Positions 1 to 8,966 of a stretch of DNA of 64,000 bases are shown piece by piece (within the stretch, counting starts at the first letter, position 1; each line of letters begins with the position of its first letter). The stretch covers positions 2,170,001 to 2,234,000 of the forward strand of contig JBBCIN010000003.1 of assembly GCA_037200885.1 (NCBI GenBank), in the 5' to 3' direction. The position numbers and the translations under genes were made by a program. The DNA is from PMG-095 sp037200885. Its GTDB lineage: Bacteria; Myxococcota_A; Polyangia; Polyangiales; Polyangiaceae. Under the pieces are notes generated by a model. The model made no database searches. It was not told the DNA's origin and saw only the letters and a program-made list of their open reading frames with translations.

Positions 1-1623
1 GGCTCTGCAGCTGGCGGCGGCAGCGCTGCGCCAGGCAGCACTTTACCGGCGGGCAGCACGAGTCCGGACTGCACGCAGGGCATCGCACCGACTTCCCAGA
101 TCCCGCGTTTGAACAACGCTCAATACGATCGCACCGTACGCGATCTGTTGGGGGTTACCGGCCTCACCACTTCGGCCGACGCCCCGCCCTCGAGCATTCT
201 TGCAACGGATCAAGCGGGCAGCCTCACGAGCTTGGGCTGGAGCTCGTACATGTCCGTGGCCGACAAGATCGCGGCTCAGGTCATGGCGGACCCGACGCTG
301 CGAACCAACTTCATGAAGTGCACGCCGAGCGGTGACGGCAAGGCCTGCCTGCACGATACGATCGTGCAATTCGGACGGCGCGCATTTCGCCGTCCGTTGA
401 GCGACACGGAAGTCGCAGGCTTCGACGCGGTTGTAGCCAAAGGCGCGCAAATCACGCCGACTGGCGCCCCGCTCGAGATCGCCGAGGCGCTGCTGTCGAT
501 GTTCTTGATTTCACCCTCGTTCCTGCAGCGCTCGGAAATCACCGAAACGCCGGACGGCGCTGGGCACTTCGCGCTCTCGAGCCACGAAGTGGCGTCGCGC
601 CTGTCTTACTTGCTCTGGGGTTCCACTCCGGATGATGCCCTGAGCCAAGCGGCGGACGCCGATCAATTGAAGACGCCGGAACAGATCATGGCCCAAGCGC
701 AGCGCATGCTGCTGCAGCCACAAGCGCACGACATGGTGAGTGAGTTTCACCGCTCGTACTTGCTGATGGGCACCAACACCCGTTGGGACACCGCCGACCG
801 CGACCCGACGTTGTTCCCTGCGTTCAGTAAGGCACTCGTGCCGGTCATTCGCCAGGAGACCGAGAAGTTCTTCGATTACATCGTGTTCACGCAAAGTGGC
901 TCGTTCAAGGACTTCTTGCTCAGCCCGATCGCGTTCGTGAGCGCGGCCACCGCGCCGCTGTACGGTCTCGATCCCGCAAAATTTGGCGCTGATCTGTCCC
1001 AAACCAGTTTAGATCCGGCGCAGCGTCCCGGTTTCTTGACGAGGGCCGGCTTTCTGAACTCGTACTCGTCGTACAATCGAACGTCACCGATTTTGCGCGG
1101 CGCGTTCATCACCAAGCAAATTCTTGCAGTGCCGATCGGCTCGCCACCACCGGGCGCGGACGCCACCCCACTGCCCGCAACCGCGGATTTGGACACGAAC
1201 CGAAAGCAGGTCGACCAACAAACGTCTGCTACCGCCTGTGCGACGTGTCACCACAACTTCATCAATCCGCCAGGCTTCGCCATGGAAGCGTTCGACGCGG
1301 CCGGCGCTTGGCAGACCACGGAGAAGTCGACCGGCGCAGCCATCGACACCAATGTCGACGCATTGATGGACGGCGAAACCGTGCATCTCACCGGTCCCGC
1401 CGATCTGATGGCGAAGATCGCCGCATCACCGATGGCGCAGCACTCTTACGCGGAAAAGTGGGTGTCGTACGCCTACGAGCGCGCAAGCAATGCGACCGAC
1501 GCCTGCACCGTCAACCAGCTCAGTGCCAAGCTCACCAAGGGCGGCTACACGGTGCTCAACCTGATCGCCGATCTGACACAGACCCAATCGTTCCGATTCC
1601 GAGCCGTCGAGGTTGCACCATGA
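1..1623 (+). CDS. DUF1592/DUF1588-type cytochrome c-like protein (5' end outside window)
   Basis: The reading frame is open from base 1 and continues upstream of the window, so the N-terminus (presumably a lipoprotein signal) is not seen. The first visible residues are a Gly/Ser/Ala linker, then RLNNAQYDRTVRDLLGV, the typical opening of the DUF1587 segment of the planctomycete-cytochrome-like family. The middle (SRLSYLLWGSTPDD, then the FFDYIV and GFLTRAGFL segments) fits DUF1595/DUF1592/DUF1588, and the C-terminus fits DUF1585. A single haem c motif CATCH lies about residue 413 of the visible part (near base 1237). The family is known mainly from planctomycetes and myxobacteria and has no settled biochemical role; extracytoplasmic redox work is inferred from the haem motif. 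The stop overlaps the start of the DUF1552 gene (ATGA at 1620-1623), so the two are translationally coupled. Confidence 0.85.
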   Translation, partial: GSAAGGGSAAPGSTLPAGSTSPDCTQGIAPTSQIPRLNNAQYDRTVRDLLGVTGLTTSADAPPSSILATDQAGSLTSLGWSSYMSVADKIAAQVMADPTLRTNFMKCTPSGDGKACLHDTIVQFGRRAFRRPLSDTEVAGFDAVVAKGAQITPTGAPLEIAEALLSMFLISPSFLQRSEITETPDGAGHFALSSHEVASRLSYLLWGSTPDDALSQAADADQLKTPEQIMAQAQRMLLQPQAHDMVSEFHRSYLLMGTNTRWDTADRDPTLFPAFSKALVPVIRQETEKFFDYIVFTQSGSFKDFLLSPIAFVSAATAPLYGLDPAKFGADLSQTSLDPAQRPGFLTRAGFLNSYSSYNRTSPILRGAFITKQILAVPIGSPPPGADATPLPATADLDTNRKQVDQQTSATACATCHHNFINPPGFAMEAFDAAGAWQTTEKSTGAAIDTNVDALMDGETVHLTGPADLMAKIAASPMAQHSYAEKWVSYAYERASNATDACTVNQLSAKLTKGGYTVLNLIADLTQTQSFRFRAVEVAP

Positions 1624-3185
1624 AGCGCAGAATCTTTCTCAAAGGTATTGGAGGCGCGGCGCTGGCCGTGCCGTTTCTGAGCTCTCTTGCCGAGCAGCAG
1701 GCCAAGGCGCAGTCGGCTGCGACGCCCCCCAAGCGCTTGGTCATCTTCTACACTCACAACGGCTGCCTGACCGACCGCTGGTTCCCGACGGTGGAAGACG
1801 GACCGCTGAACGCGGCCGCGCTCAGCACCACGCTCGCGCCGCTCGCGCCGTACGTGTCGAAGTTGCTGCTGCCGCGCGGGTTCCGCTCGATGAACGGCTA
1901 CGCCTCGGGCCAAACCATCGATCCCCACGATCAAGCCATGGGCTCCAAGCTCACCTGCGCGAAGATCACCGAAGATAGCAATCGCTACGCGACCGCCGCT
2001 TCGCTCGACCACGTAATCGCCAAGCAGATCAACCCGGGCGGCGCGACTCCGCTCGTATTGTCGGTCGGCGCGGCCAGCACCAAAATCAAAGAGGTGCTGT
2101 CCTTCTCGGCGCCGAACACGGCGTTCCCCGCCAACGTGAACCCGCAGACCGTGTACAACCAGCTAACCGGGCTGTTCAAGGCCGGCACCACCACCGGCAC
2201 GATGACGGCGGGTGACTACAAAGTGGCCCGCGGCGCCAGCGCGATCGACCTAGTGAAGGCAGATCTGACTCGCTTTCAAGCTCTCAACATGAGTCAGGCG
2301 GACAAGACCCGGGTTCAGGATTGGCTCGATCTGCTGCGCACCACCGAGACGGGCATCATGACCACGCCGTCTTCTTGCAGCGCCGATAGCGCGACTTCGT
2401 TGGGCGCGACGGACGCAGCGGTGAAGGCCGCCAGCCCAGCCGGCGCGATCAGCGGTGGCGCATTCAGCGGCGGCGGCGGCGCCAGCGGGGACGCGAACTT
2501 GGCGACGTCCTTCACGCTGGGCGGCGACATGATGATGAACCTGATTGCGCTCAGCATGATCTGCGACACGAACCGCATGTTCATCTTGCTCTATCCCGGC
2601 TATGTGACCTTCAACTGGGACGGCATCATGCACACCCACGATCATCACGGGCTGTCTCACCGCACGGGAGACTTCAGCGTGGGTGGGGCATGCAAGGTGG
2701 CGGGCGTGCTCGACATGATCGCGCAGATCGACAACTGGTACGCGGGCAAATACGCCAAGCTCGTGGGCCTATTCGACAGCATCAGCGAAGGCGGGGGCAA
2801 GTTGCTGGATAGCACGGCCACCATGTGGCTTCCGGAGTTGTCGGACGGCGCGGCGCACAACTTGAACAACTTGCCGATCGTCATCGCTGGCAGCGCGGGC
2901 GGCTACCTCAAACAAGGCGTGGCCGTGAACGTCGAAAGCACGACCAAGACGATTGGCCTCGGCAACAGCGACAAGACCTGCGTCGATGGTGGCGACATCG
3001 GCAACACCGGTTCCGTCGGTGGCAACGTGCCGATCAACAAGCTGTACGTCACGTTGATGAACGCCGTCGGTTGCAAAGGACCGGACGGCGGCAAAGTCAC
3101 CACCTTCGGCGACTTCGACGGCATGAACGCCAACCCGGGCATCACCAACCCCGGTGAAGTCGCGCGGCTCACCTCTACGGGCTGA
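1620..3185 (+). CDS. DUF1552 protein, Tat-exported
   Basis: 521 residues. I chose the ATG at 1620 because it overlaps the upstream stop and gives a twin-arginine signal (RRIFLKG at residues 3-9, hydrophobic stretch, then AKAQS cleavage region); an upstream extension in the same frame is a shadow of the preceding gene. The mature part begins with KRLVIFYTHNGC, the hallmark start of DUF1552, and contains the conserved HDHHGLSH and WLPELSDGAAHNLNNLPIV-type segments. DUF1552 proteins are almost always encoded beside DUF1592-type cytochromes, as here, and may be exported partners of them; the fold is thought to be related to the alkaline-phosphatase/DUF1501 group. Function is unknown. A copy of the dispersed repeat starts directly at the stop codon. 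Confidence 0.85.
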   Translation: MKRRIFLKGIGGAALAVPFLSSLAEQQAKAQSAATPPKRLVIFYTHNGCLTDRWFPTVEDGPLNAAALSTTLAPLAPYVSKLLLPRGFRSMNGYASGQTIDPHDQAMGSKLTCAKITEDSNRYATAASLDHVIAKQINPGGATPLVLSVGAASTKIKEVLSFSAPNTAFPANVNPQTVYNQLTGLFKAGTTTGTMTAGDYKVARGASAIDLVKADLTRFQALNMSQADKTRVQDWLDLLRTTETGIMTTPSSCSADSATSLGATDAAVKAASPAGAISGGAFSGGGGASGDANLATSFTLGGDMMMNLIALSMICDTNRMFILLYPGYVTFNWDGIMHTHDHHGLSHRTGDFSVGGACKVAGVLDMIAQIDNWYAGKYAKLVGLFDSISEGGGKLLDSTATMWLPELSDGAAHNLNNLPIVIAGSAGGYLKQGVAVNVESTTKTIGLGNSDKTCVDGGDIGNTGSVGGNVPINKLYVTLMNAVGCKGPDGGKVTTFGDFDGMNANPGITNPGEVARLTSTG

Positions 3186-3238
3186 TTTTTTGATGGTCAC
3201 GAGGCTCGGCCCTGAGCGGCCGAGCCTTCGCGTCCGAG
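3186..3238 (+). repeat. Dispersed intergenic repeat, copy A
   Basis: TTGATGGTCAC at 3190-3200, a 23-nt spacer, then GCCTTCG at 3224-3230. The spacer region forms a perfect 9-bp stem (GGCTCGGCC 3203-3211, GGCCGAGCC 3218-3226) with a 6-nt loop. It starts right after the DUF1552 stop codon with a run of six T. It could serve as part of the transcript end, but the sequence is shared with five other intergenic sites (7127, 18465, 44834, 49450, 63851). Confidence 0.8.
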
Positions 3239-3301
3239 CGCGTCTTCTGCGAGATCGCCTTCGAGGCCGCGCGCGCCGTAGAAGGCAGCGCTCACCGATG
3301 A

Positions 3302-3331
3302 AAATCATACTGTGAGAACCCAGTATGATTT
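3302..3331. terminator. Hairpin between convergent genes (ATACTGTG type 1)
   Basis: Perfect 11-bp inverted repeat AAATCATACTG / CAGTATGATTT (3302-3312 and 3321-3331) with an 8-nt loop. It is flanked by A and T tracts so it could terminate transcription in both directions between the DUF1552 gene and the convergent YkgJ-like gene. A related hairpin sits at 53774-53800, also between convergent genes. Confidence 0.6.
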
Positions 3332-3347
3332 CTGCGCCGCGAGGCGA

Positions 3348-4277
3348 TCATCGTCGGGTAAGTGTCGAGCCGGCGAGCACGCCGCTCAATTCCGGTACGG
3401 CGTTATCGCCGCCCAGAGCGGACTCGAACGAATGCGTGCCGCGCAGCCAATCCGCGGAGCTCGACTCGGGGCCGTTCAACAATAGGTCGAGCGCCAAGGT
3501 CAGCTCCAACGGCCGCATGTCGAGCCCATACAGCTCGGAGAGGCTGAGCTGTAGTCCGGCACTGACCGCATGAAACGCGCGGATCGGCTCCATGAAGGAG
3601 CGCCCGCCCGAGCCACGCGCCAGGAACGCCGCTCGCGCGTCGGGATCGCGCAGCCGGGTTCTGCACTCTTCGGCATCGAGCGAGTTCATTCCGCGGCACG
3701 CCAGCGGCCTCACCTCGTAGATCGAACACTCTCCGCGATCCAAGAATGGACAGGGCTGATCGGGCGAAAAACGCTCGGCTGAGCTGAGCCCGCGGGTTTC
3801 GCGCTCACGCTCCGAGAGCCGCGACGCGACCCCGACGAGTTCTTCGCTAGTGAGCGTTTGCTGCAAATGCGCGAAGATCGCGAGCGCCTCAGGGGGCGTG
3901 ACACCGACCGGTTGGTGACAGCAATGGTCGCAGCCCGCCTTGCACGCGACAGCGCCGGCGGGCGCCCGCGACAAAAGCGCCTCGGCCAAGCGTGAAGTCG
4001 CGGCCATGGCATTTCGAGCCAGCTCGACCGTGCGCTCCGCGCTCGGCGCCGCGCCTAGCAGTGCCCGCGCGGTATTGGCGGTGCCGACACTGAGCTCGTC
4101 CTGCCAAGCTTCTCGAAACAGCGGAGCTCGAAGCGCGACCGACTCACGCCCGCTCGACGGATCGCGTTGCAGCATGAGATGCACGCGTCCTTGCGCATCG
4201 CGCTGCACTTCGGCTGGTCCGGGCGGCGACGCGGCCGAAGCGGAAGTTGGCCGCTGCTGACGCTTGCGCCGACTCAT
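3348..4277 (-). CDS. YkgJ/UPF0153-type zinc- or iron-binding cysteine-cluster protein
   Basis: 309 residues, no signal peptide, so probably cytoplasmic. The YkgJ cysteine cluster is clear: CKAGCDHCCHQPV around residues 111-123, then CPFLDRGECSIYEVRPLACRG around 175-195, giving the family pattern CxxxCxxCC...CPFL...CxIYxxRPxxCR. Such proteins are thought to bind a metal or Fe-S centre; the exact activity is not known. The N-terminal 100 residues and the C-terminal 80 residues are outside the cluster and unassigned. Its ATG overlaps the stop of the upstream gene at 4274-4747, so this is the last gene of a three-gene overlapping minus-strand operon. Confidence 0.8.
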   Translation of the reverse strand: MSRRKRQQRPTSASAASPPGPAEVQRDAQGRVHLMLQRDPSSGRESVALRAPLFREAWQDELSVGTANTARALLGAAPSAERTVELARNAMAATSRLAEALLSRAPAGAVACKAGCDHCCHQPVGVTPPEALAIFAHLQQTLTSEELVGVASRLSERERETRGLSSAERFSPDQPCPFLDRGECSIYEVRPLACRGMNSLDAEECRTRLRDPDARAAFLARGSGGRSFMEPIRAFHAVSAGLQLSLSELYGLDMRPLELTLALDLLLNGPESSSADWLRGTHSFESALGGDNAVPELSGVLAGSTLTRR

Positions 4278-4747
4278 GGCACCTGCGGGTGCCCGCTGAT
4301 CAAATAGAGCGGCAAGTGCTGACCCGGTTCCACGAGACGCGCGCGCGTTTCACGCTCCGCTGCTGCGATCAATCGAGGGCGCTCGCACAGGCTCGGATCG
4401 GAAGCGCACGCCTGAAAGAACACCGCCGCTTGGCCATCTGGATTGCTGTCGATGATGCCAAAGCGCACGAACGCACGGGCTCGGGCCACACCCTCGGTCT
4501 CGGGCAGTCGATCGAGCTCGGATTTGAGCATTTTCCTCACCGCATCTTCATTGCCCAATGCCCAGATCGCGTTGGCAACCGCGAGCGCAGGCGCGGACTC
4601 GAGCGCCGTCTGTTCGGTTTTGCTCAGCGCCGCAATCGCTCGGGCCAATTGCGCGTGTTGTCCGTTGGCGTGGGCGTAGCCAAGCAGCAAAGCTAGGCCG
4701 AGGACTGCGAGTGGCCCGCGCGCGCGTTTCGTCAGCGCACGGTTCAT
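4274..4747 (-). CDS. Small exported protein of unknown function
   Basis: 157 residues. The N-terminus (MNRALTKRARGPLAVLGLALLLGYAHA) looks like a Sec signal peptide with cleavage after AHA. The mature part is mostly helical with two cysteines (QACASDPSLCERP). I recognise no family. It overlaps both neighbours by 4 bases (start within the stop of 4744-5136, stop within the start of the YkgJ-like gene), which argues for a real, co-translated gene. Its role with the YkgJ-like protein is unknown. Confidence 0.6.
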   Translation of the reverse strand: MNRALTKRARGPLAVLGLALLLGYAHANGQHAQLARAIAALSKTEQTALESAPALAVANAIWALGNEDAVRKMLKSELDRLPETEGVARARAFVRFGIIDSNPDGQAAVFFQACASDPSLCERPRLIAAAERETRARLVEPGQHLPLYLISGHPQVP

Positions 4748-5136
4748 GGTCGACTCTGCTCTTTCAGCTGTGCTAGCGCGGGGGGATCACAGCGAGGCCA
4801 GGCGAGCCCGCGGCAGATCTGCTCGGCACGAGTCCAGTCACTATTGCCAGCGTTGTCCAAGCCGCGCACTGCCACCACGAGGTCGAAGACCTCACGTTGC
4901 TGCGATGCCAGAGGGGCGCGCACGGCCTGCACATCGGCGCCGAGCCCGGACGACCAAGCGGCCGGAGGCGCGTGCGGATCCGCTCGCAGCGCGAAACCCA
5001 CGCGCGCAAGCGGCGTGCTCGAACTTCCGCCCGCAAGCGAAGCAAACGCGGTCGCAGCGAGCGTGCCGAGCAGATATCCGAGCGCCGCTGCCGCTGCGTA
5101 AGGCCAAACCAGGCCGAAGGAACGCGCCCGAGTCAT
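4744..5136 (-). CDS. Small membrane-anchored protein of unknown function
   Basis: 130 residues with one N-terminal transmembrane helix (WPYAAAAALGYLLGTLAATA, about residues 11-30) and a short periplasmic part with a CRGLAWPRC cysteine pair. No family recognised. It is the first gene of the overlapping trio 5136-3348, so transcription probably starts in the 280-bp gap shared with the divergent CE15 gene. Overlaps the next gene by 4 bases, supporting translational coupling. Confidence 0.55.
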   Translation of the reverse strand: MTRARSFGLVWPYAAAAALGYLLGTLAATAFASLAGGSSSTPLARVGFALRADPHAPPAAWSSGLGADVQAVRAPLASQQREVFDLVVAVRGLDNAGNSDWTRAEQICRGLAWPRCDPPALAQLKEQSRP

Positions 5137-5418
5137 GCACTTTCAGCCGTTGTCAGTGACACCCGTCGACTTTAGATCGGCGACGTTCTTCGGTGCATGA
5201 GAAAGCTCTCATCCAACTGAAGCAGACCGGGCCGAACGAAATACTGACAAGGCAGAAAATAATGGTCGTGCGCCAACGATCAGAACAAGGCTGGAGCAAC
5301 CAAGAGAAATTCGCAGGATGTCGCTGCACTTGTTGATACGACTCGACTAGAGTTCGCAAAGTCCGAGACGATTGAAAAGTCGATCTCGTAAGCTTGGTTT
5401 GGGCAGCAGGAGCTCGAG

Positions 5419-6990
5419 ATGAACGCAGCACGTCGCCGATGTACGAGTGTCTCCACGACCCGGAAGACCTTGGGTCACGGCCGAATCACAATCGTCGGCT
5501 CGGTCTTCCTCCTGTCGGCGTGCCTCGGGATCGTGGGCTGTTCCTCCGATAGCTCCCCCAATGGCTCGGCGTCCGGCGGCAGCCATGCGGGAAGCGGCGG
5601 CGCACCGGCGTCAGCTGGAGCCACCACCGGATCTGCAGGCAAGAGTGAGGCGGCGGGCGGGACGTCGGGGGCCAACAACGCCGCGGGCAGTCCCTCGACT
5701 GCGGGCGGCGCTGCGACCACGGGCGGCTCCCAGGCTGCGGGCGGGACGAGCGCCAGCGCGGGTTCGGGCGGCTCGCTCGCGACTGCCGGTGCCACCACGG
5801 GCGGCGCAGGAACTGGAACGCAGTTGGTCGAAAATCAAAGTGCCGATTGTGAGGTGGGCACGCTGCCAGAGCCGAGCGCGCTGCCGCAGATCCCCAAATT
5901 GCCTGATCCTTTCATGAAGCTCGATGGCAAGCGCGTGGCCACGAAGGCCGAATGGCGTTGCCGAAGGCAGGAGATCAGGAAGCAAGCCGAGAAGTACATC
6001 CTCGGTGCCAAGCCGACACCCGACGTGGTGACCGGTACCGTCAGCAACACGAGCATTTCCGTGCACGTGGAAGCGAAGGGCAAATCCATCGATTTTACCG
6101 CGAAGGTCGTCTTGCCCTCCAAGGGCCAAGCCCCCTTCCCGGCCATGATCAGCGTAGGCAACAGCCTGAACCTGGGCGAGAGCCGCATGCTCGATCAGGG
6201 CGTCGCGGTCATCTATTACGACAACTATGCTCTCGGGAAGGAGGGCACCGCCGAGATGTCGCGCGGAAAACCCAACCCGGGAAAGTACTATGACATCTAC
6301 GGCGGCGACGATCCGGCGGGGCTTCTCATCGCGTGGGCTTGGGGCGCCAGCCGAATGCTCGATGTCATACAAAAATCGGGAAGCGCCATCATCGATATCA
6401 ACGGGATCGGAGTCAGCGGCTGCTCACGCTTGGGCAAGGGCGCATTTACAATCGGCGTTTTCGACGATCGTATCGCGCTGACCATCCCCCAGGAACCGAG
6501 CACCGGTGGCGACCCGGCCCTGCGCATCATGGACAAGATTTCGGGTGCCGAGCGGACTGACTACAACTACAACGGGCTGAATTGGCTGAGTAACAACTTT
6601 GCTCCGTTCGTCTTCGCCAACAATGTCTCGAACGCCGTCAAGCTACCGATCGACACCCACGCGCTGATCGGGATGATCGCGCCGCGCGGTCTCTTGATCT
6701 TGGAGAACCCCCACCAAACGCAGATGGGCGCGCCCGCGGGCCACACCGCAGCAATCGCCGGCTTGGAAGTGTACAAGGCGCTCGGGGTCGAGAAGAACAT
6801 CAGCTACCACTCGAGCGTCGCGGACACGGCCCATTGCTCGTACAAGCCCGAGTACACCGATCTGATCAACAAGAACATCGCTGCCTTCTTGAAGCACACG
6901 GGTGACGCACCCGGACAGTTCCTCGTGGGCTCCGGAGGCTCGCTCACGCGCTCGGACTGGATCGATTGGCAGGCGCCGACGCTGCAGTGA
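5419..6990 (+). CDS. CE15 glucuronoyl methylesterase lipoprotein
   Basis: 523 residues. Lipobox GIVGC places the lipidated Cys at residue 41, followed by a Ser/Gly/Ala linker to about residue 130. The catalytic domain carries the CE15 hallmark GCSRLGKGA with nucleophile Ser about residue 336, the acid Glu in PQEPSTGG about residue 359, and the catalytic His in DTAHCSY about residue 472. CE15 enzymes cut the ester between lignin alcohols and 4-O-methyl-glucuronic acid on xylan, so this protein would separate lignin from glucuronoxylan outside the cell or at the outer membrane. It is a single-gene unit: a copy of the dispersed repeat follows about 140 bp after the stop. The start ATG at 5419 has a GAGCTCGAG-like purine stretch upstream; signal length is on the long side. 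Confidence 0.92.
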   Translation: MNAARRRCTSVSTTRKTLGHGRITIVGSVFLLSACLGIVGCSSDSSPNGSASGGSHAGSGGAPASAGATTGSAGKSEAAGGTSGANNAAGSPSTAGGAATTGGSQAAGGTSASAGSGGSLATAGATTGGAGTGTQLVENQSADCEVGTLPEPSALPQIPKLPDPFMKLDGKRVATKAEWRCRRQEIRKQAEKYILGAKPTPDVVTGTVSNTSISVHVEAKGKSIDFTAKVVLPSKGQAPFPAMISVGNSLNLGESRMLDQGVAVIYYDNYALGKEGTAEMSRGKPNPGKYYDIYGGDDPAGLLIAWAWGASRMLDVIQKSGSAIIDINGIGVSGCSRLGKGAFTIGVFDDRIALTIPQEPSTGGDPALRIMDKISGAERTDYNYNGLNWLSNNFAPFVFANNVSNAVKLPIDTHALIGMIAPRGLLILENPHQTQMGAPAGHTAAIAGLEVYKALGVEKNISYHSSVADTAHCSYKPEYTDLINKNIAAFLKHTGDAPGQFLVGSGGSLTRSDWIDWQAPTLQ

Positions 6991-7534
6991 TCGTCCGCTC
7001 GCGGGCCGTCACGCCGCAGCGACCTCAATGCCTGCGAAGACCGAGCGATCGGGCGATCGCGATCCCGCATCGCACCCCGCGCTTCGGCGAGTTCTCCGCA
7101 CTTCTGCCCGCTCCCGAGCGGCGCGGCGCGACGCCGAAGGCCACGCCGCTGTTGACGGCCTTCGTGACCATCAAAACCAGCTGGCCCGCGCCCGCGGGCT
7201 GAATCGGTGACGGATCCTGCTCGCGCACGCCACTGCCAGCGGTGACCCCGGAGTTCGAGCTCCTTTGGTCCGGGCGCTTATCCTACTTCGCGCGGCGAGT
7301 GTAGATTTCCACCGTGTCTGGCCGAGCGATAAATCGATAGCGCGGAAGGAATGATGAACCCACGCAGGCTTCCGCTCCCCGCCTTTGCCGCGGCAAGCGC
7401 GCTGACGTCCCAGTCGACGGCTCGTCTCAGCAACCGGCCAGCGGGGCGAGTAGCAGCGGGCTCCGGGTCATTCGTCTCCAACCTCGTTTTCGGCCCCTGA
7501 GGGCTGCCTCGCAACTATCTGGAGCTTCACGAAC
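6991..7534. other. Intergenic region, 544 bp
   Basis: No convincing gene on either strand. It holds dispersed repeat copy B at 7127-7176 and presumably the promoter of the CE1-like esterase near its right end. The rest has no signal I can assign. Confidence 0.6.
7127..7176 (-). repeat. Dispersed intergenic repeat, copy B
   Basis: On the minus strand reads TTTTGATGGTCAC, 22-nt spacer, then GCCTTCGGCGTCGCG (GTGACC at 7164-7169, CGAAGGC at 7135-7141 on the plus strand). The spacer ends form an 8-bp stem CGAAGGCC / GGCCTTCG (7135-7142, 7157-7164) with a 14-nt loop. It lies downstream of the CE15 gene but in opposite orientation to it. Confidence 0.8.
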
Positions 7535-8923
7535 ATGAAGATGCAACATCGCTCTCGAAATCACGTCGTCACGGTCTCGTCGAGCTCGTCGATCGTTCTT
7601 GGTCTGCTCGTCGCTGCCCCCGCGCACGCGGCGTCATTGCAGCAGGTCAACGACTGGGGAGCCAGCGGCGTTCCGAGCTACGTCAAGATGTACATCTATG
7701 TCCCGGATAAGCTCGCGGCCAAGCCTCCGATCGTAGTGTCCTCTCACTCTTGTGGGTCCACTGCCAGCGGGCAGATGGACAACATCAAGAAGTTCAAAGC
7801 GGCGGCGGACGCCAACGGCTTCATCATGATTCTGCCGGACAACCCTGGGCAAAACTGTTGGGATGTCGGGTCGGCGAAGTCGCTCAAGCACGACGGTGGT
7901 GGCGACACGCAGGCCGTTGCGCAAATGGTGAAGTACGCGCTCGGCAAGTACAACGGCGATGCCAGCCGCGTCTACGCTTTTGGTGGATCATCGGGCGCAA
8001 TGATGACTCAAGCCCTGATGGCGGTGTACCCGGACATCTTCAGGGCCGGCTCTGCGAGAGCGGGCGTTCCGGCGGGATGCTGGGCGGATGGGTATGCGAG
8101 CAGCAATCAATGGAGCAACACTTGCGCAGCGGGCAGCGTGGCCAAAACGGCGCAGCAATGGGGCGATCTCGCGCGTGGCATGGACCCGGACTACACGGGA
8201 CATCGTCCGCGCATTCAGATCATCCAAGGCGATGCCGATCAGACGATCAGCTTCAAGAACTCGGCTGAGGCGATCAAGCAGTGGACCAACGTGCTCATGT
8301 TGAGCGCTACCCCAACCTCGACCGACATGACCACGACCCCGATTGCCACTTATAGCCGCCAGTTCTGGAAGAATGCTTGCGGCTACACGGTTTTCGAGAC
8401 CTGGGCCGGGCACGGCGGCGGGCACTCGATGGCCTACGAGGAAGACGCCATGCTCGGGTTCTTCGGTCTCGATGTCGCCGGTGGGACCGATCCCGAACCG
8501 GATTGTCCGCCCGGTGGCGGCGGCACCGGCGGCGCAGGAGGCGCTAGCAGCAACGGCGGCAGCGGCGGCGCAAGCACCGGCATCGCAGGTAGCTCCGCTG
8601 CGGGCGGCACTGGCCCGGCCGTTGGCGGCGGCGGGAGCGCAGGCAGCGGCGTCGGCGGCGCAAGCGCGGGCAGCAGCGTTGGCGGCGCAAGCACTGGTAT
8701 CGCCGGCAGCGTAGCCAGCGGCGGGTCGGGCGTGAGCGGCGCACCGAGCGGCGCCGCCGGCACGCCCAGCGCGGCAGGCAGCTCGGCCGCGGGCGGCGAA
8801 TCCGACTCGGGTGGCTGTGCCCTCGTCACCGGCCAATCGAAGTCGAAGTACGGCTATGGCGCGATCGCCTTGGGCCTCACGCTATTGGCGTTCGGTCGTC
8901 GCCGCCGCAGCGCGCAGAGCTGA
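7535..8923 (+). CDS. CE1/PHB-depolymerase-type esterase with MYXO-CTERM-like anchor
   Basis: 462 residues: Sec signal peptide (hydrophobic region ending APAHAAS, about residue 34), alpha/beta-hydrolase domain to about residue 320, Gly/Ser/Ala linker, and a C-terminal sorting signal. The nucleophile motif is GGSSGAMM with Ser at about residue 152; the acid is in QGDADQTI and the histidine in GHGGGHSM. This layout matches acetylxylan or feruloyl esterases and PHB depolymerases of the CE1 type. The tail has a Cys (GGCALV), a hydrophobic helix and RRRR, the arrangement of MYXO-CTERM signals, which direct cleavage and surface attachment. It is the only protein in the window with that anchor rather than a lipobox. 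The exact acyl substrate cannot be told from sequence; the neighbouring xylan enzymes favour acetyl or feruloyl xylan. Confidence 0.85.
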   Translation: MKMQHRSRNHVVTVSSSSSIVLGLLVAAPAHAASLQQVNDWGASGVPSYVKMYIYVPDKLAAKPPIVVSSHSCGSTASGQMDNIKKFKAAADANGFIMILPDNPGQNCWDVGSAKSLKHDGGGDTQAVAQMVKYALGKYNGDASRVYAFGGSSGAMMTQALMAVYPDIFRAGSARAGVPAGCWADGYASSNQWSNTCAAGSVAKTAQQWGDLARGMDPDYTGHRPRIQIIQGDADQTISFKNSAEAIKQWTNVLMLSATPTSTDMTTTPIATYSRQFWKNACGYTVFETWAGHGGGHSMAYEEDAMLGFFGLDVAGGTDPEPDCPPGGGGTGGAGGASSNGGSGGASTGIAGSSAAGGTGPAVGGGGSAGSGVGGASAGSSVGGASTGIAGSVASGGSGVSGAPSGAAGTPSAAGSSAAGGESDSGGCALVTGQSKSKYGYGAIALGLTLLAFGRRRRSAQS

Positions 8924-8966
8924 CGTCCAACGCAAAGCCGCGGCTCTAGGAAACCGCTTCTCTCGG

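Noticed and set aside
5475..8829. Long minus-strand open frames rich in Pro/Ala opposite the lipoprotein linkers
   Set aside because: They mirror the Gly/Ser/Ala linkers of real genes (Gly codons read backwards give Pro/Ala) and show no domain or start signal.
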